DNA of 64,000 bases, taken from contig NZ_PQIG01000080.1 in NCBI RefSeq assembly GCF_012349115.1, positions 25,676 to 89,675 on the forward strand. Direction: 5' to 3'. Origin of the DNA: Rhizobium ruizarguesonis. Its GTDB lineage: Bacteria > Pseudomonadota > Alphaproteobacteria > Rhizobiales > Rhizobiaceae. The number at the start of each line of letters is the position of its first letter. The first letter of the stretch is position 1. Position numbers and translations under genes: made by a program. Below the pieces are notes generated by a model. It had not been told where the DNA came from, did not search any database, and was given only the letters and a program-made list of their open reading frames with translations. Below, piece by piece: positions 1 through 8,558 of the stretch.

Positions 1-625
1 CCGAGCCGCCATGAGCGGCTTCGATCAGGTTTTCGGGATGCGGCATCATGCCGAGCACGTTGCCCTTTTCATTCATGACAGCGGCGATGTCGTTGATCGA
101 GCCGTTCGGATTGGTGCCCTCGGCATAACGAAACACCACCTGGCCATTGCCTTCGATCGCAGCCAGCGTCGCTTCGTCGGCGAAATAATTGCCGTCGTGA
201 TGGGCAACCGGGCAGCGGATGACCTGGCCCTGCGCGTAGGCGCGGGTGAAGTCCGTCTCGGCGTTGACGACTTCGAGCTTGATCTCACGGCAGACGAATT
301 TCAGCGAGGAATTGCGCATCAGCGCGCCGGGCAGGAGGCCGGCCTCGACGAGGATCTGGAAGCCGTTGCAGACGCCGAGCACCTTCACGCCCTTTGCAGC
401 CTTGTCGATGATCGCCTGCATGACCGGCATGCGGGCGGCGATCGCGCCGCAACGCAGGTAATCGCCATAAGAGAAGCCGCCGGGGATGACGATCAGATCG
501 ACATCGGGGAACTCGGTTTCCGTCTGCCAGATCCTCACCGGCGGCTTGCCGGAGATCTTGGTCAGGGCGGCGATCATGTCGCGGTCACGGTTGAGGCCCG
601 GAAGTTGAACGACGGCTGATTTCAT
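1..625 (-). CDS. purQ: Phosphoribosylformylglycinamidine synthase, glutaminase subunit (partial)
   Basis: Supplies ammonia from glutamine for the FGAR to FGAM step of purine synthesis, in complex with PurL and PurS. The frame starts at the ATG at 625-623 and has no stop before the left window edge, so the C-terminus is missing. The N-terminus (MKSAVVQLPGLNRDRDM) and the class I glutaminase elbow VLGVCNGFQ, with the nucleophile Cys at about residue 86, are clear. The start codon overlaps the stop of the upstream kptA gene (ATGA), so translation is probably coupled. purS and purC lie upstream on the same strand. Confidence 0.95.
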   Translation of the reverse strand, partial: MKSAVVQLPGLNRDRDMIAALTKISGKPPVRIWQTETEFPDVDLIVIPGGFSYGDYLRCGAIAARMPVMQAIIDKAAKGVKVLGVCNGFQILVEAGLLPGALMRNSSLKFVCREIKLEVVNAETDFTRAYAQGQVIRCPVAHHDGNYFADEATLAAIEGNGQVVFRYAEGTNPNGSINDIAAVMNEKGNVLGMMPHPENLIEAAHGGS

Positions 626-1176
626 GGGGTCCCTGCGTTTCGCGAAAGATATTGAACTGGAACGCTTTCGGCGAGCCATACTCCATTGTCGGAGACAAAG
701 AAAGAATGACCCTCTGAAAACATGCGGGCCGCATCCACACGCAGGATGATATGTTCACCCTTGCGGCGCGCTGCGACAATTTTCGCCGTTTCGACATCCG
801 CCGACAGATGAACGTGGTGCCGCTGCATCTTCTTCAAGCCTTCGCGCTCGATCGAGTGCCAGTTCGTCAGAGACGTGCCGTGAAAAAGAGCGGCGGGCGG
901 TTCAACCTGGTTCAATGCGAGATCGACATCGACGCTATGACCTTGGTTTGCGCGAATTCTGCCATCGGCGAGCGTGAAGCGCTTCTTTGGATTGTTGTCG
1001 ACAATCTCGATAATATCGGCGCGGGAAACGTCGTATTTCGACGCCAACACCTTTTCGAGCTCATCGAACGACACCCAACCCTCGCTATCAAGCGTCAAAC
1101 CCGCGGCATCAGGCGCATGACGCAAAACATAGCTCATATATTTCGAGACTTCCGTCTCCAGCTTTGCTTTCATCAT
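622..1176 (-). CDS. kptA: RNA 2'-phosphotransferase, Tpt1/KptA family
   Basis: 184 residues, full length for the family. KptA/Tpt1 enzymes remove an internal 2'-phosphate from RNA using NAD+, giving ADP-ribose 1'',2''-cyclic phosphate; in eukaryotes this is the last step of tRNA splicing, while the bacterial role is unclear. Visible family features are the N-terminal winged-helix stretch with YVLRHAP (catalytic Arg-His), LFHGTS, HHVHLSAD and the VAARRKGEHIIL region. It sits between purS (44 bp upstream) and purQ, whose ATG overlaps its stop codon. Start is one of two tandem ATGs (1176 or 1173) behind a GAGG. Family assignment is firm; the physiological substrate is unknown. Confidence 0.9.
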   Translation of the reverse strand: MMKAKLETEVSKYMSYVLRHAPDAAGLTLDSEGWVSFDELEKVLASKYDVSRADIIEIVDNNPKKRFTLADGRIRANQGHSVDVDLALNQVEPPAALFHGTSLTNWHSIEREGLKKMQRHHVHLSADVETAKIVAARRKGEHIILRVDAARMFSEGHSFFVSDNGVWLAESVPVQYLSRNAGTP

Positions 1177-1220
1177 GACGCCAAATCCTCAAAGTCCGCC
1201 GGACGACGGGTCTGTGATCA

Positions 1221-1463
1221 TCAGTCGATCGCGATTGCGTAGTTCTCGATCACCGTGTTGGCGAGCAGTTTTTCGCACATGGCCTTGAGGTCGGCCTCGG
1301 CCTTGCCCTTGTCGGCGCCTTCCAGCTCCAGGTCGAAGACCTTGCCCTGTCTTATATGGCCGACGCCCGAGAAGCCGAGGGCGCCAAGCGCACCCTCGAT
1401 AGCCTTGCCCTGCGGATCGAGAACGCCGTTTTTCAGCGTGACGGTGACACGAGCCTTGATCAC
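1221..1463 (-). CDS. purS: Phosphoribosylformylglycinamidine synthase subunit PurS
   Basis: 80 residues, the usual PurS size. PurS is the small bridging subunit that holds PurQ and PurL together in the three-part FGAM synthase found in alphaproteobacteria and Gram-positives. The sequence begins MIKARVTVTLKNGVLDPQGK and includes the ALGFSGVGHIRQGKVFDLEL block typical of the family. It lies 15 bp downstream of purC and upstream of kptA-purQ, all on the minus strand, so this is very probably one transcript. Confidence 0.95.
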   Translation of the reverse strand: MIKARVTVTLKNGVLDPQGKAIEGALGALGFSGVGHIRQGKVFDLELEGADKGKAEADLKAMCEKLLANTVIENYAIAID

Positions 1464-1478
1464 TTTGTCTTTCCTGCC

Positions 1479-2243
1479 TTACTTGACGAGAACCGGGCCG
1501 GTGCCGCGCACGGGCTCGTTTTCATTGATGATGCCGAGACGGCGCGCAACTTCGGAATAGGCTTCGAGCAGCCCGCCGAGGTCGCGGCGGAAGCGGTCCT
1601 TGTCCATCTTCTCGTGGGTTTCGATATCCCAGAGCCGGCAGCTGTCCGGCGAGATTTCGTCGGCGAGGATGATGCGCATCATATCGCCTTCGAAGAGGCG
1701 GCCGCATTCGATCTTGAAATCGACGAGCTGGATGCCGACGCCGAGGAAGAGGCCGGTCATGAAGTCGTTGACGCGGATGGCAAGCGCCATGATGTCATCG
1801 AGTTCGGCGGGGTTTGCCCAACCGAAGGCGGTGATATGCTCTTCGGAGACCATCGGATCGTCGAGCGCGTCGGACTTGTAATAGAATTCGATGATCGAGC
1901 GCGGCAGCACGACGCCTTCGTCGATGCCGAGGCGCTTGGCGAGAGAACCGGCGGCGACATTGCGCACGACGATCTCCAGCGGGATCATCTCTACTTCCTT
2001 GATCAACTGCTCGCGCATGTTGAGCCGGCGGATGAAATGAGTAGGGATGCCAATCTTGTTCAGATGGCTGAAGATATATTCGCAGATGCGGTTGTTGAGG
2101 ACGCCCTTGCCATCGATGACTTCGTGTTTCTTCTTGTTGAAGGCAGTGGCATCGTCCTTGAAGAACTGGATCAAAGTGCCCGGTTCCGGGCCTTCATACA
2201 GAATCTTTGCCTTGCCCTCGTAGATACGGCGGCGACGGTTCAT
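1479..2243 (-). CDS. purC: SAICAR synthase
   Basis: Joins aspartate to CAIR with ATP to give SAICAR in purine synthesis. The 254-residue protein carries RRIYEGKAKILYEGPEPG at the N-terminus, IPLEIVVRNVAAGSLAKR and LVDFKIECGRLFEG, all SAICAR-synthase signatures. I chose the ATG at 2243 because GAGAATG lies six bases before it and it gives the usual N-terminus; an in-frame ATG at 2252 would add three residues. It is the first visible gene of the purC-purS-kptA-purQ run. Confidence 0.95.
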   Translation of the reverse strand: MNRRRRIYEGKAKILYEGPEPGTLIQFFKDDATAFNKKKHEVIDGKGVLNNRICEYIFSHLNKIGIPTHFIRRLNMREQLIKEVEMIPLEIVVRNVAAGSLAKRLGIDEGVVLPRSIIEFYYKSDALDDPMVSEEHITAFGWANPAELDDIMALAIRVNDFMTGLFLGVGIQLVDFKIECGRLFEGDMMRIILADEISPDSCRLWDIETHEKMDKDRFRRDLGGLLEAYSEVARRLGIINENEPVRGTGPVLVK

Positions 2244-2351
2244 CGTGGTCATTCTCTATTGTTGGCGCTCTTGGGATAGCGCGAGTGGATCGATCTCGTG
2301 GCGTCCCCTTAAAGGAAAAGAGAGGGTTTCACAATCCGCCTGTCGCTCCTT

Positions 2352-2416
2352 CCCTGGTTTCCAGATTTCGTGGCCCCGGTTTCCGGATTTCGCGGTCCCG
2401 GTTTCCGATTTTACGG
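2352..2416. repeat. Imperfect 22-bp tandem repeat, three units
   Basis: Units lie at 2352-2373, 2374-2395 and 2396-2416, each built on the pattern cc(c/t)ggtttcc(a/g)gattt(c/t)(g/a)(c/t)gg; the last unit is one base shorter. They sit in the roughly 270-bp gap between the purC start and the end of the PAS-GGDEF-EAL gene, in otherwise non-coding DNA. No function can be read from the sequence. Confidence 0.6.
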
Positions 2417-2515
2417 AATACCGCCAAGAGAATCGAATGAATTCGCAGGACGAGTGTAGCGCCTTTTCCAGTACGGTGGAATGAAGGCGAAATGGCGGGC
2501 CGCTTATGCAGGTTT

Positions 2516-4813
2516 TTATTTGGCGGCTCTGCCTGGCAGCGCGCGGCGAAGCTGCGTCTGTAGCGCGCGAGCGGCAATTTGCCCGTGGCGCCAGCTTCCG
2601 GCGCGGATGAAGGAGGGGATCTGCATGGCCGGCATCGGCCGGGCGAGCGCGTAGCCCTGCAACGTGTCACAGTCGAGTTCTTCGAGAATCCGGATATGAT
2701 CCGCCGTTTCGACGCCCTCGGCGATGACGAGGATGTTCAACGAGCGGCCGATATCGATGATCGAGCCGACGAGTTTGCGCTGCTCGGCCGATTGCGGCAG
2801 CATGCGGATCAGCTCGCGGTCGATCTTCAGAGTCTTCGGGCTCAATCGCAGCAGGCTGACGATCGAGGCATGGCCGGTGCCGAAATCGTCGATCTGGATG
2901 TCGATGCCGAGCTTGCGCAGCTTTTTCAGGTTGGCGGCCACCGCCTCGTCGCAATCGTCGAGCGAGATCGATTCCAGCAGTTCGAAGGAGAATGTGCCGG
3001 GCTCGATCTTCAGGGCACGAAGCTTTTTGCCGAGATCGGGATCGGCGAGCCGCCTAGCGGAGACGTTGACCGATATCTTCGGGATCGGCAGCCCGTCCTT
3101 CAGCCACGCCTTCCGGTCGGCAATGGCGCGCTCCAAGATGAGGGCGTCGATGGTCGAGACGACGTCGAGATCCTCGGCGATATCGAGGAAGCGGTCTGGC
3201 GTCAGCAGCCCGTGCACCGGGTGCTGCCAGCGGGCTAGCGTTTCGACGCCTGCAACATCGAGCGTGCGAGCATCGAACTGCAGCTGGTAGAAGGGCACGA
3301 ATTCATTGCGCTCGAGGCCGATCAGGATCTCGTCGGCAAGGTGCTTGGCGGAGATGATGTCGCGGCGGGCAGAGGCCGAGAAGAATTCGAAGCGGTTGCG
3401 GCCCAGGCCCTTGGCACGATAGAGGGCGATATCGGCGTCGAGCAGCACCTGCTTGACGTCGAGCGTCGGTCCGCTATCGATGGCGATGCCGACGCTGGCG
3501 CCGAAACGGCAATCGTGCCCCTCATATCTGACGGGTTTGCGCAATTCGCGGATAACACGTTCGGCAAGGCCGGCGATCTTCTTCGACGCGGGATCGACGG
3601 CGCAGAGGATGACGAATTCATCGCCACCAATGCGAGCGACAAAATCGGCGGCGCGGACGGAATTCCTCAGTACGCTTGCGGCATGCTGCAGCATGGCGTC
3701 GCCGGCCCGGTGGCCGAGCGTGTCATTGATCTGCTTGAAGCGGTCGAGATCGATATGCAGGATCGTCAGTGCCAGGCCCTTGGCCCGGCATTCGGCCGAA
3801 CGCTCGCCCAGCATCTTGTCGAGATATCGGCGGTTCGGCAGGCCGGTGAGATAGTCGTGGAGCGCCAGGTGCTCGATGCTCTCCTTGGCGGCTTCGAGCT
3901 CGCGGTTGCGCGCCTCGGCCAGATCCTTGGCGCGCTGCAGCTCGTTGCGGAGCGCGACTTCCTCGGTGACGTCCCAGTTGGCGCCAATCAGCTTGCGGTG
4001 GCCGTTGCCGTCGATGAAGAAGGCCGAGCGGGCGCGGATGACACGTTCGACGCCGTCGCCGCGGATGATGCGGTATTCCTGCTGGAAATCGCGGCCGCTT
4101 TCGACGCTACGGTCGGACAAGCCAAGCACGCGCTCGCGGTCTTCGGGATGCAGGCTTTTCGCCCAGGCGTCGCTGGCGATCTGGCGCGAGGCGCCCTGCA
4201 GCCCGTAAATGGCGATGAGGCGGTCGTCCCATTCGACGGTATCATGCTCGATATCGGCTTCGAAGACGCCGATGCGGGAAACCTCCAGCGCCAGATCGAG
4301 CCGGCGCGACAAACGCGACAGCGTCTCCTCGGCCTGCTTGCGGGCAGTGATATCCGTATCCGTGCCGATGATGCGCGTCGGCACGCGGTTCTCGTCCCAT
4401 TCGACGCACGCGCCGCGACACTCGATCCAGACCCAGTGACCGTCCTTGTGACGCTCGCGATATTCGAAGATCTGGTAATTGGGATCGCCGGCGTTCTGCC
4501 GGTCGATCGCGTGGACGACGAAATCGCGATCGTCGGGATGGACGAGCTGCAGCCAAGCCTCATAATCGCCGTCGGCTTCCTCGTCGGGCGCCATGCCGCG
4601 GATGGTTTTCCACGTCGGCGAGTAATATTTCCGGTCGAGACGGTAATTGTGATCCCATACGCCAAGGCCCGAGCCGACGAGCGCATAATTCCAGCGGCTC
4701 TCCCGCTCGGCCAGGTCGGAATCGTCAGCTGCCCCATTGCAGATGCCTGCCTCAGCCGCTGCGGCATCGCCATGCGGATCACCGGCCACTGTATGGGCTT
4801 TCTTCACGGACAT
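2516..4813 (-). CDS. PAS-PAS-GGDEF-EAL cyclic-di-GMP signalling protein
   Basis: 765 residues. Two PAS sensor domains (about 40-160 and 170-295, each followed by a PAC-like stretch ending in GTDTDITARKQ and GANWDVTEEV), a short helical linker, a GGDEF domain (about 330-490) with an intact ARIGGDEF motif, and an EAL domain (about 500-745). The EAL signature reads ETLARW, but the later catalytic positions look kept: NVSARRL, FELLES, IDDFGTG, LKIDREL, IAEGVET and QGYALARP. Both diguanylate cyclase and phosphodiesterase activities are therefore possible. No transmembrane segment is evident, so it is probably cytosolic. It stands alone with no partner gene. Confidence 0.9.
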   Translation of the reverse strand: MSVKKAHTVAGDPHGDAAAAEAGICNGAADDSDLAERESRWNYALVGSGLGVWDHNYRLDRKYYSPTWKTIRGMAPDEEADGDYEAWLQLVHPDDRDFVVHAIDRQNAGDPNYQIFEYRERHKDGHWVWIECRGACVEWDENRVPTRIIGTDTDITARKQAEETLSRLSRRLDLALEVSRIGVFEADIEHDTVEWDDRLIAIYGLQGASRQIASDAWAKSLHPEDRERVLGLSDRSVESGRDFQQEYRIIRGDGVERVIRARSAFFIDGNGHRKLIGANWDVTEEVALRNELQRAKDLAEARNRELEAAKESIEHLALHDYLTGLPNRRYLDKMLGERSAECRAKGLALTILHIDLDRFKQINDTLGHRAGDAMLQHAASVLRNSVRAADFVARIGGDEFVILCAVDPASKKIAGLAERVIRELRKPVRYEGHDCRFGASVGIAIDSGPTLDVKQVLLDADIALYRAKGLGRNRFEFFSASARRDIISAKHLADEILIGLERNEFVPFYQLQFDARTLDVAGVETLARWQHPVHGLLTPDRFLDIAEDLDVVSTIDALILERAIADRKAWLKDGLPIPKISVNVSARRLADPDLGKKLRALKIEPGTFSFELLESISLDDCDEAVAANLKKLRKLGIDIQIDDFGTGHASIVSLLRLSPKTLKIDRELIRMLPQSAEQRKLVGSIIDIGRSLNILVIAEGVETADHIRILEELDCDTLQGYALARPMPAMQIPSFIRAGSWRHGQIAARALQTQLRRALPGRAAK

Positions 4814-4909
4814 TCTCGCTTATTTCACTTCGGCGCAGTCTGCTGTCATTCCATTAAGAAAGACTTAGAAAGCAGTTGCTCAACAAGAGAGACGATGCCT
4901 TTTCCTCGA

Positions 4910-5464
4910 TCAGGTAGAGAGTCGGCCGAGGAACTGGGCAAAGACCATGGTGCCTTCGGGCCAGGGGCCATGACCGGAATCGGCATTGATATGACCGGCT
5001 TCGCCGGCATCGACGAGGAAGGAGCCCCAGCTGCTGGCGACATCGTCGGCATGCTCGTAGCTGCCGAACGGATCGTTGCGGCTGGCGACCGTAATCGACG
5101 GGAAGGGCAGCGGATCGCGCGGATAGGGACCGAAGGTCATCAGGTGCTTCGGGCGGATGTCGGGATTGGCGACATCGGGCGGGGCGACGAGAAAGGCGCC
5201 TGCCACAGGCGTGCGGAAATGCGGGATGGCGTGGATCACCGAGGGCACGCCCAGCGAATGGGCGACGAGAACGACCGGACGGGTCGAGGCGTTCACCTCC
5301 TCGGCGATGCGGGCGATCCAATCCTCGCGGACCGGCTTCGTCCATTCGGCCTGTTCGACGCGCCGCGCCGTGCTGAGCTTTGCCTCCCAGCGGCTCTGCC
5401 AGTGGCCCGGGCCGGAATTGGTGTAACCGGGGATGATGAGGATATCTGCGTCTGAGGCTTTCAT
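4910..5464 (-). CDS. RBBP9/YdeN-family serine hydrolase
   Basis: 184 residues, the normal size of this small alpha/beta hydrolase family. The start MKASDADILIIPGYTNSGPG is chosen because it matches the family N-terminus; an upstream in-frame start at 5494 would add ten residues. The nucleophile elbow is VLVAHSLGVPS, an acid residue is likely in SRNDPFGS, and the catalytic His is in DSGHGPWPEG. Substrates of the family are largely unknown. It is a single gene. Confidence 0.85.
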   Translation of the reverse strand: MKASDADILIIPGYTNSGPGHWQSRWEAKLSTARRVEQAEWTKPVREDWIARIAEEVNASTRPVVLVAHSLGVPSVIHAIPHFRTPVAGAFLVAPPDVANPDIRPKHLMTFGPYPRDPLPFPSITVASRNDPFGSYEHADDVASSWGSFLVDAGEAGHINADSGHGPWPEGTMVFAQFLGRLST

Positions 5465-5640
5465 GATGCCGCCGATGTGAGAAAGCTGGTCCAAGATGTC
5501 AAGAGGGGGATTTTAAGGGAGGGCGACACGGGCCGTGAAAGTTGCTATATTCCTCCAGTGCCGGTTGCGGATTTCGTGTCGGCTTGCCCGCCGATGCCTA
5601 CCCGCCGCCGGCCATGTCTCGGCTGAGGAGGAGAAAGCCA

Positions 5641-6446
5641 TGGCGGCATTTCATGTTATGACAGGTGCAAGCGAAGGTCTCACACGGCCCGTCGTCAATC
5701 GCATCGGCGTCGCAGATGTTTTCGACGCGCTGAAGCGCGGGTACGACGATTTTATGGAGAAACCATCCCACTATGTGTTCTTGTGCCTGATGTACCCGAT
5801 CGCCGGCGTCTTCCTGACGCTCTGGACCTCGGGGGCCAATCTTCTGCCCATGGTTTTCCCGCTGATGGCGGGCTTCGTGCTGATCGGCCCGATCGCGGCG
5901 ATCGGCCTCTACGAGATCAGCCGCCGGCGCGAGGCCGGCCTCGACACGTCATGGACGCATGCGCTTGAGGTGCGCCATTCGCCGGCGCTGCCGGCGATCG
6001 TTGCGGTCGGGCTGATGCTCTGTGCCTTCTTCGTCGTCTGGCTGGTGACGGCGCAGACGCTCTACAGCAATCTGCTCGGCGAGGTGTTTCCGCGCACCAT
6101 GTCGGATTTCTTCCATTCGGTCTTCGGCACGTCCCAGGGCCTGCAGTTGATCATCTGGGGCAATCTGATCGGCTTCGTCTTTGCGCTCGTCGTGCTTGCA
6201 ATGACCGTCATCACCTTTCCGCTGCTGCTCGACCGCGACGTCGGGGCGGTGGCCGCGGTAACGGCGTCGATCCGCGCGATGGTCATCAATCCAGTGCCGG
6301 TGCTGCTTTGGGGCCTAATTGTCGCCGCGCTGCTCTTCATCGGCACGATCCCGATCTTTGCCGGGCTTGCGCTGGTTATCCCGATCCTCGGCCATGCGAC
6401 CTGGCATCTCTATCGCAAGCTGATTGCGCGGGAAGTCACAGCATAA
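5641..6446 (+). CDS. DUF2189 family integral membrane protein
   Basis: 268 residues. The start at 5641 is supported by GGAGGAGAAAGCC directly upstream; the frame is open for about 100 bases further 5' but without a good ribosome site. The N-terminus holds the family block DVFDALKRGYDDFMEKPSHYVFLCLMYPIAG, written here in two parts: DVFDALKRGYDDFMEKPS and HYVFLCLMYPIAG. About six hydrophobic segments follow, including PMVFPLMAGFVLIGPIAAIG and LIGFVFALVVLAMTVITF. DUF2189 proteins are predicted inner-membrane proteins of unknown function, sometimes near cytochrome oxidase genes; nothing here points to such a role. Confidence 0.85.
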
Positions 6447-6539
6447 CCACGGCCTTGCCTGCGGGGAATTCCGGCCCCCCCCAGGGGGAATCTCGGATCC
6501 CTGGGGAACCTCGATCCTGCCTCGGAGTTTGTTTAGCCG

Positions 6540-6568
6540 AGAGCATGATGTCGCCGACATCATGCTCT
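6540..6568. repeat. Perfect 29-bp inverted repeat, rhizobial GCATGATG palindrome
   Basis: Arms of 14 bp at 6540-6553 and 6555-6568 (AGAGCATGATGTCG and its exact complement) separated by one base. The same outer arm occurs at 53225-53274 around a longer core, so this looks like a core-less member of a dispersed rhizobial palindrome family. It lies just before the ribosome site of the next gene and could fold in its leader. Confidence 0.75.
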
Positions 6569-6591
6569 GGAGACGTCGAGGGAGGATCTTT

Positions 6592-7080
6592 GTGGTGACG
6601 ATGAAGCATCTGTTTGCCCACTTCGCAACAAAGGTATCGGAATGGGCGGGCAAACCCGTCATCTTCATCCTGGCGCTGGTCGCCGTCGTCATCTGGGCGG
6701 CACTCGGCCCCTTCTTCGATTATTCGGAAACCTGGCAGCTGGTGATCAATACCGGCACGACGATCATCACCTTCCTGATGGTTTTCGTGCTGCAGAACGC
6801 CCAGACACGCGACACCAGGGCAATCCAGGCCAAGCTCAACGAAATCATCCTGACGAGCCATGCCGAGAACCGTTTCATCGGTATCGAGAATCTCGACGAG
6901 GAGGAGCTGAAACGTCTCGACGAGTTGGTCGCCAAGGCAGCAAAGGGCAGGGGCGAGAGCGAGGCTTGCAAGACCTCGGAGGCGGCAAAAGCGACGCCGT
7001 CGAAAAAGGCGGAGGCACGCAAACGTCCTGTGGCCGCCAAAGGGCCGAAGCAAAAACAACGGCCGCTTGAGAAAAGCTAG
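6592..7080 (+). CDS. Low-affinity iron permease family protein
   Basis: About 162 residues. The block ETWQLVINTGTTIITFLMVF followed by VLQNAQTRDTRAIQAKLNEI matches the low-affinity iron permease (PF04120-type) family closely. There are two membrane segments (FILALVAVVIWAALGPFF and TTIITFLMVFVLQ), then an IGIENLDEEELKRLDELV helix and a Lys/Ala-rich tail. The start is probably GTG 6592 with GGAGG at 6581-6585; GTG 6595 and ATG 6601 are in the same frame. Despite the family name, many bacterial members have no shown transport function. Confidence 0.85.
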   Translation: MVTMKHLFAHFATKVSEWAGKPVIFILALVAVVIWAALGPFFDYSETWQLVINTGTTIITFLMVFVLQNAQTRDTRAIQAKLNEIILTSHAENRFIGIENLDEEELKRLDELVAKAAKGRGESEACKTSEAAKATPSKKAEARKRPVAAKGPKQKQRPLEKS

Positions 7081-7089
7081 ATATGAAAA

Positions 7090-7109
7090 CGGCGCCTGCA
7101 AGGGCGCCG
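7090..7109 (-). terminator. Possible terminator after purB
   Basis: A 7-bp GC-only stem CGGCGCC / GGCGCCG with a six-base loop lies between two converging genes. On the minus strand it is followed by GTTTTC, a weak T-run, so it may end purB transcription. Confidence 0.4.
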
Positions 7110-7132
7110 GTATATCGTTGATTGCAGATCGC

Positions 7133-8440
7133 TCAGGCGTTGCCGAAGACGCGGCGGAAAATCGTGTCCACGTGCTTCGTATGGTAGCCGAGGTCGAACT
7201 TCTCGCGGATGTCCTCTTCCGACAGTGCAGCGCGGACTTCGGCGTCGGCAAGCAGCTCTTCCAGGAAGTCCTTGCCCTGTTCCCAGACCTTCATGGCGTT
7301 GCGCTGGACGAGGCGGTAGGCATCCTCGCGGGAGGTGCCGGCCTGTGTCAGCGCCAGCAGGACGCGCTGGGAATGGACGAGGCCGCGGAATTTGTTAAGG
7401 TTCTTCTCCATATTCTCAGGATAGACCAGCAGCTTCTCGATGACGCCGGCAAGCCGCGACAGGGCGAAATCCAGCGTCACGGTGGCGTCGGGGCCGATCA
7501 TGCGCTCGACCGAGGAATGCGAAATATCGCGCTCGTGCCAGAGGGCGACGTTTTCCATCGCCGGCATGGCGTAGGAGCGGACCATGCGAGCAAGGCCCGT
7601 CAGGTTTTCGGTCAGAACCGGGTTGCGCTTGTGCGGCATGGCCGAAGAGCCCTTCTGGCCAGGCGAGAAATATTCCTCGGCTTCCAGCACCTCGGTGCGC
7701 TGCAGGTGGCGGATTTCGGTTGCCAGCCGCTCGATCGACGAGGCAACGACGCCGAGCGTGGCGAAATACATGGCGTGGCGGTCGCGCGGGATGACCTGCG
7801 TCGAGACCGGCTCGGCCTTCAGGCCAAGCGCTTCGGCGACATGTTCCTCAACGCGGGGATCGATATTGGCGAAGGTGCCGACGGCGCCTGAGATGGCGCA
7901 GGTCGCGACTTCCTCGCGGGCGGCGACGAGGCGCTGGCGGCAGCGCTCGAATTCGGCATAGGCGAGCGCCAGCTTGACGCCGAAGGTGGTGGGTTCGGCA
8001 TGGATGCCGTGCGAACGGCCGATGGTGACCGTGTCCTTATGTTCGAAGGCGCGGCTTTTCAGCGCCTCGAGCAGCCGGTCGATATCGGCAAGCAGGATGT
8101 CGGTGGCGCGTACCAATTGCACGTTGAAGCAGGTGTCGAGCACGTCGGATGAGGTCATGCCCTGGTGGACGAAGCGCGCATCCGGGCCGACGATCTCGGC
8201 GAGATGGGTGAGGAAGGCGATGACGTCATGCTTGGTGACGGCCTCGATCTCATCGATGCGGTCGACGTCGAAGGTGGCGGCGCCGCCTTTTTCCCAGATC
8301 GTCTTTGCCGCCGATTTCGGGATAACGCCGAGTTCGGCCAGCGCGTCGCAGGCATGCGCCTCGATCTCGAACCAGATACGGAACTTGGTTTCGGGAGACC
8401 AGATGGCGACCATTTCGGGCCGGGAATAACGCGGGATCAT
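7133..8440 (-). CDS. purB: Adenylosuccinate lyase
   Basis: 435 residues, normal length. It performs two eliminations in purine synthesis: SAICAR to AICAR, and adenylosuccinate to AMP. The fumarase/aspartase superfamily signature GSSAMPHKRNPVLTENLTGL is present, as are TSSDVLDTCFNVQL and GRSHGIHAEPTTFG. The N-terminus MIPRYSRPEMVAIWSPE is typical. It is monocistronic here, about 5 kb from the purC cluster. Confidence 0.96.
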   Translation of the reverse strand: MIPRYSRPEMVAIWSPETKFRIWFEIEAHACDALAELGVIPKSAAKTIWEKGGAATFDVDRIDEIEAVTKHDVIAFLTHLAEIVGPDARFVHQGMTSSDVLDTCFNVQLVRATDILLADIDRLLEALKSRAFEHKDTVTIGRSHGIHAEPTTFGVKLALAYAEFERCRQRLVAAREEVATCAISGAVGTFANIDPRVEEHVAEALGLKAEPVSTQVIPRDRHAMYFATLGVVASSIERLATEIRHLQRTEVLEAEEYFSPGQKGSSAMPHKRNPVLTENLTGLARMVRSYAMPAMENVALWHERDISHSSVERMIGPDATVTLDFALSRLAGVIEKLLVYPENMEKNLNKFRGLVHSQRVLLALTQAGTSREDAYRLVQRNAMKVWEQGKDFLEELLADAEVRAALSEEDIREKFDLGYHTKHVDTIFRRVFGNA

Positions 8441-8480
8441 GGGCGGCTGCCTTCACTTCAAGAGGTTGAGCGTTTAAGAC

Positions 8481-8524
8481 GCAATTCCGGACGCAAAACC
8501 GCTGCACACTTTTGCTGGAATTGC
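8481..8524. repeat. Rhizobial palindrome, GCAATTCC-arm type
   Basis: Outer arms GCAATTCC (8481-8488) and GGAATTGC (8517-8524) enclose inner arms CAAAA / TTTTG around CCGCTGCACAC. The core AAAACCGC-tGCACACTTTT is shared, apart from one extra base, with the palindrome at 53225-53274, which has different outer arms. It lies in the gap upstream of purB. Such elements are widespread in Rhizobium genomes. Confidence 0.7.
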
Positions 8525-8558
8525 TTTAGCGCCCCTGTAGCAAAGACGGGCGGCAATC

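Noticed and set aside
3341..5455. A 704-codon plus-strand frame across the GGDEF-EAL gene
   Set aside because: Antisense to a clearly recognised protein, with no family motifs.
6459..6510. GGGGAA and GGATC short repeats after the DUF2189 gene
   Set aside because: Too short and irregular to separate from chance.
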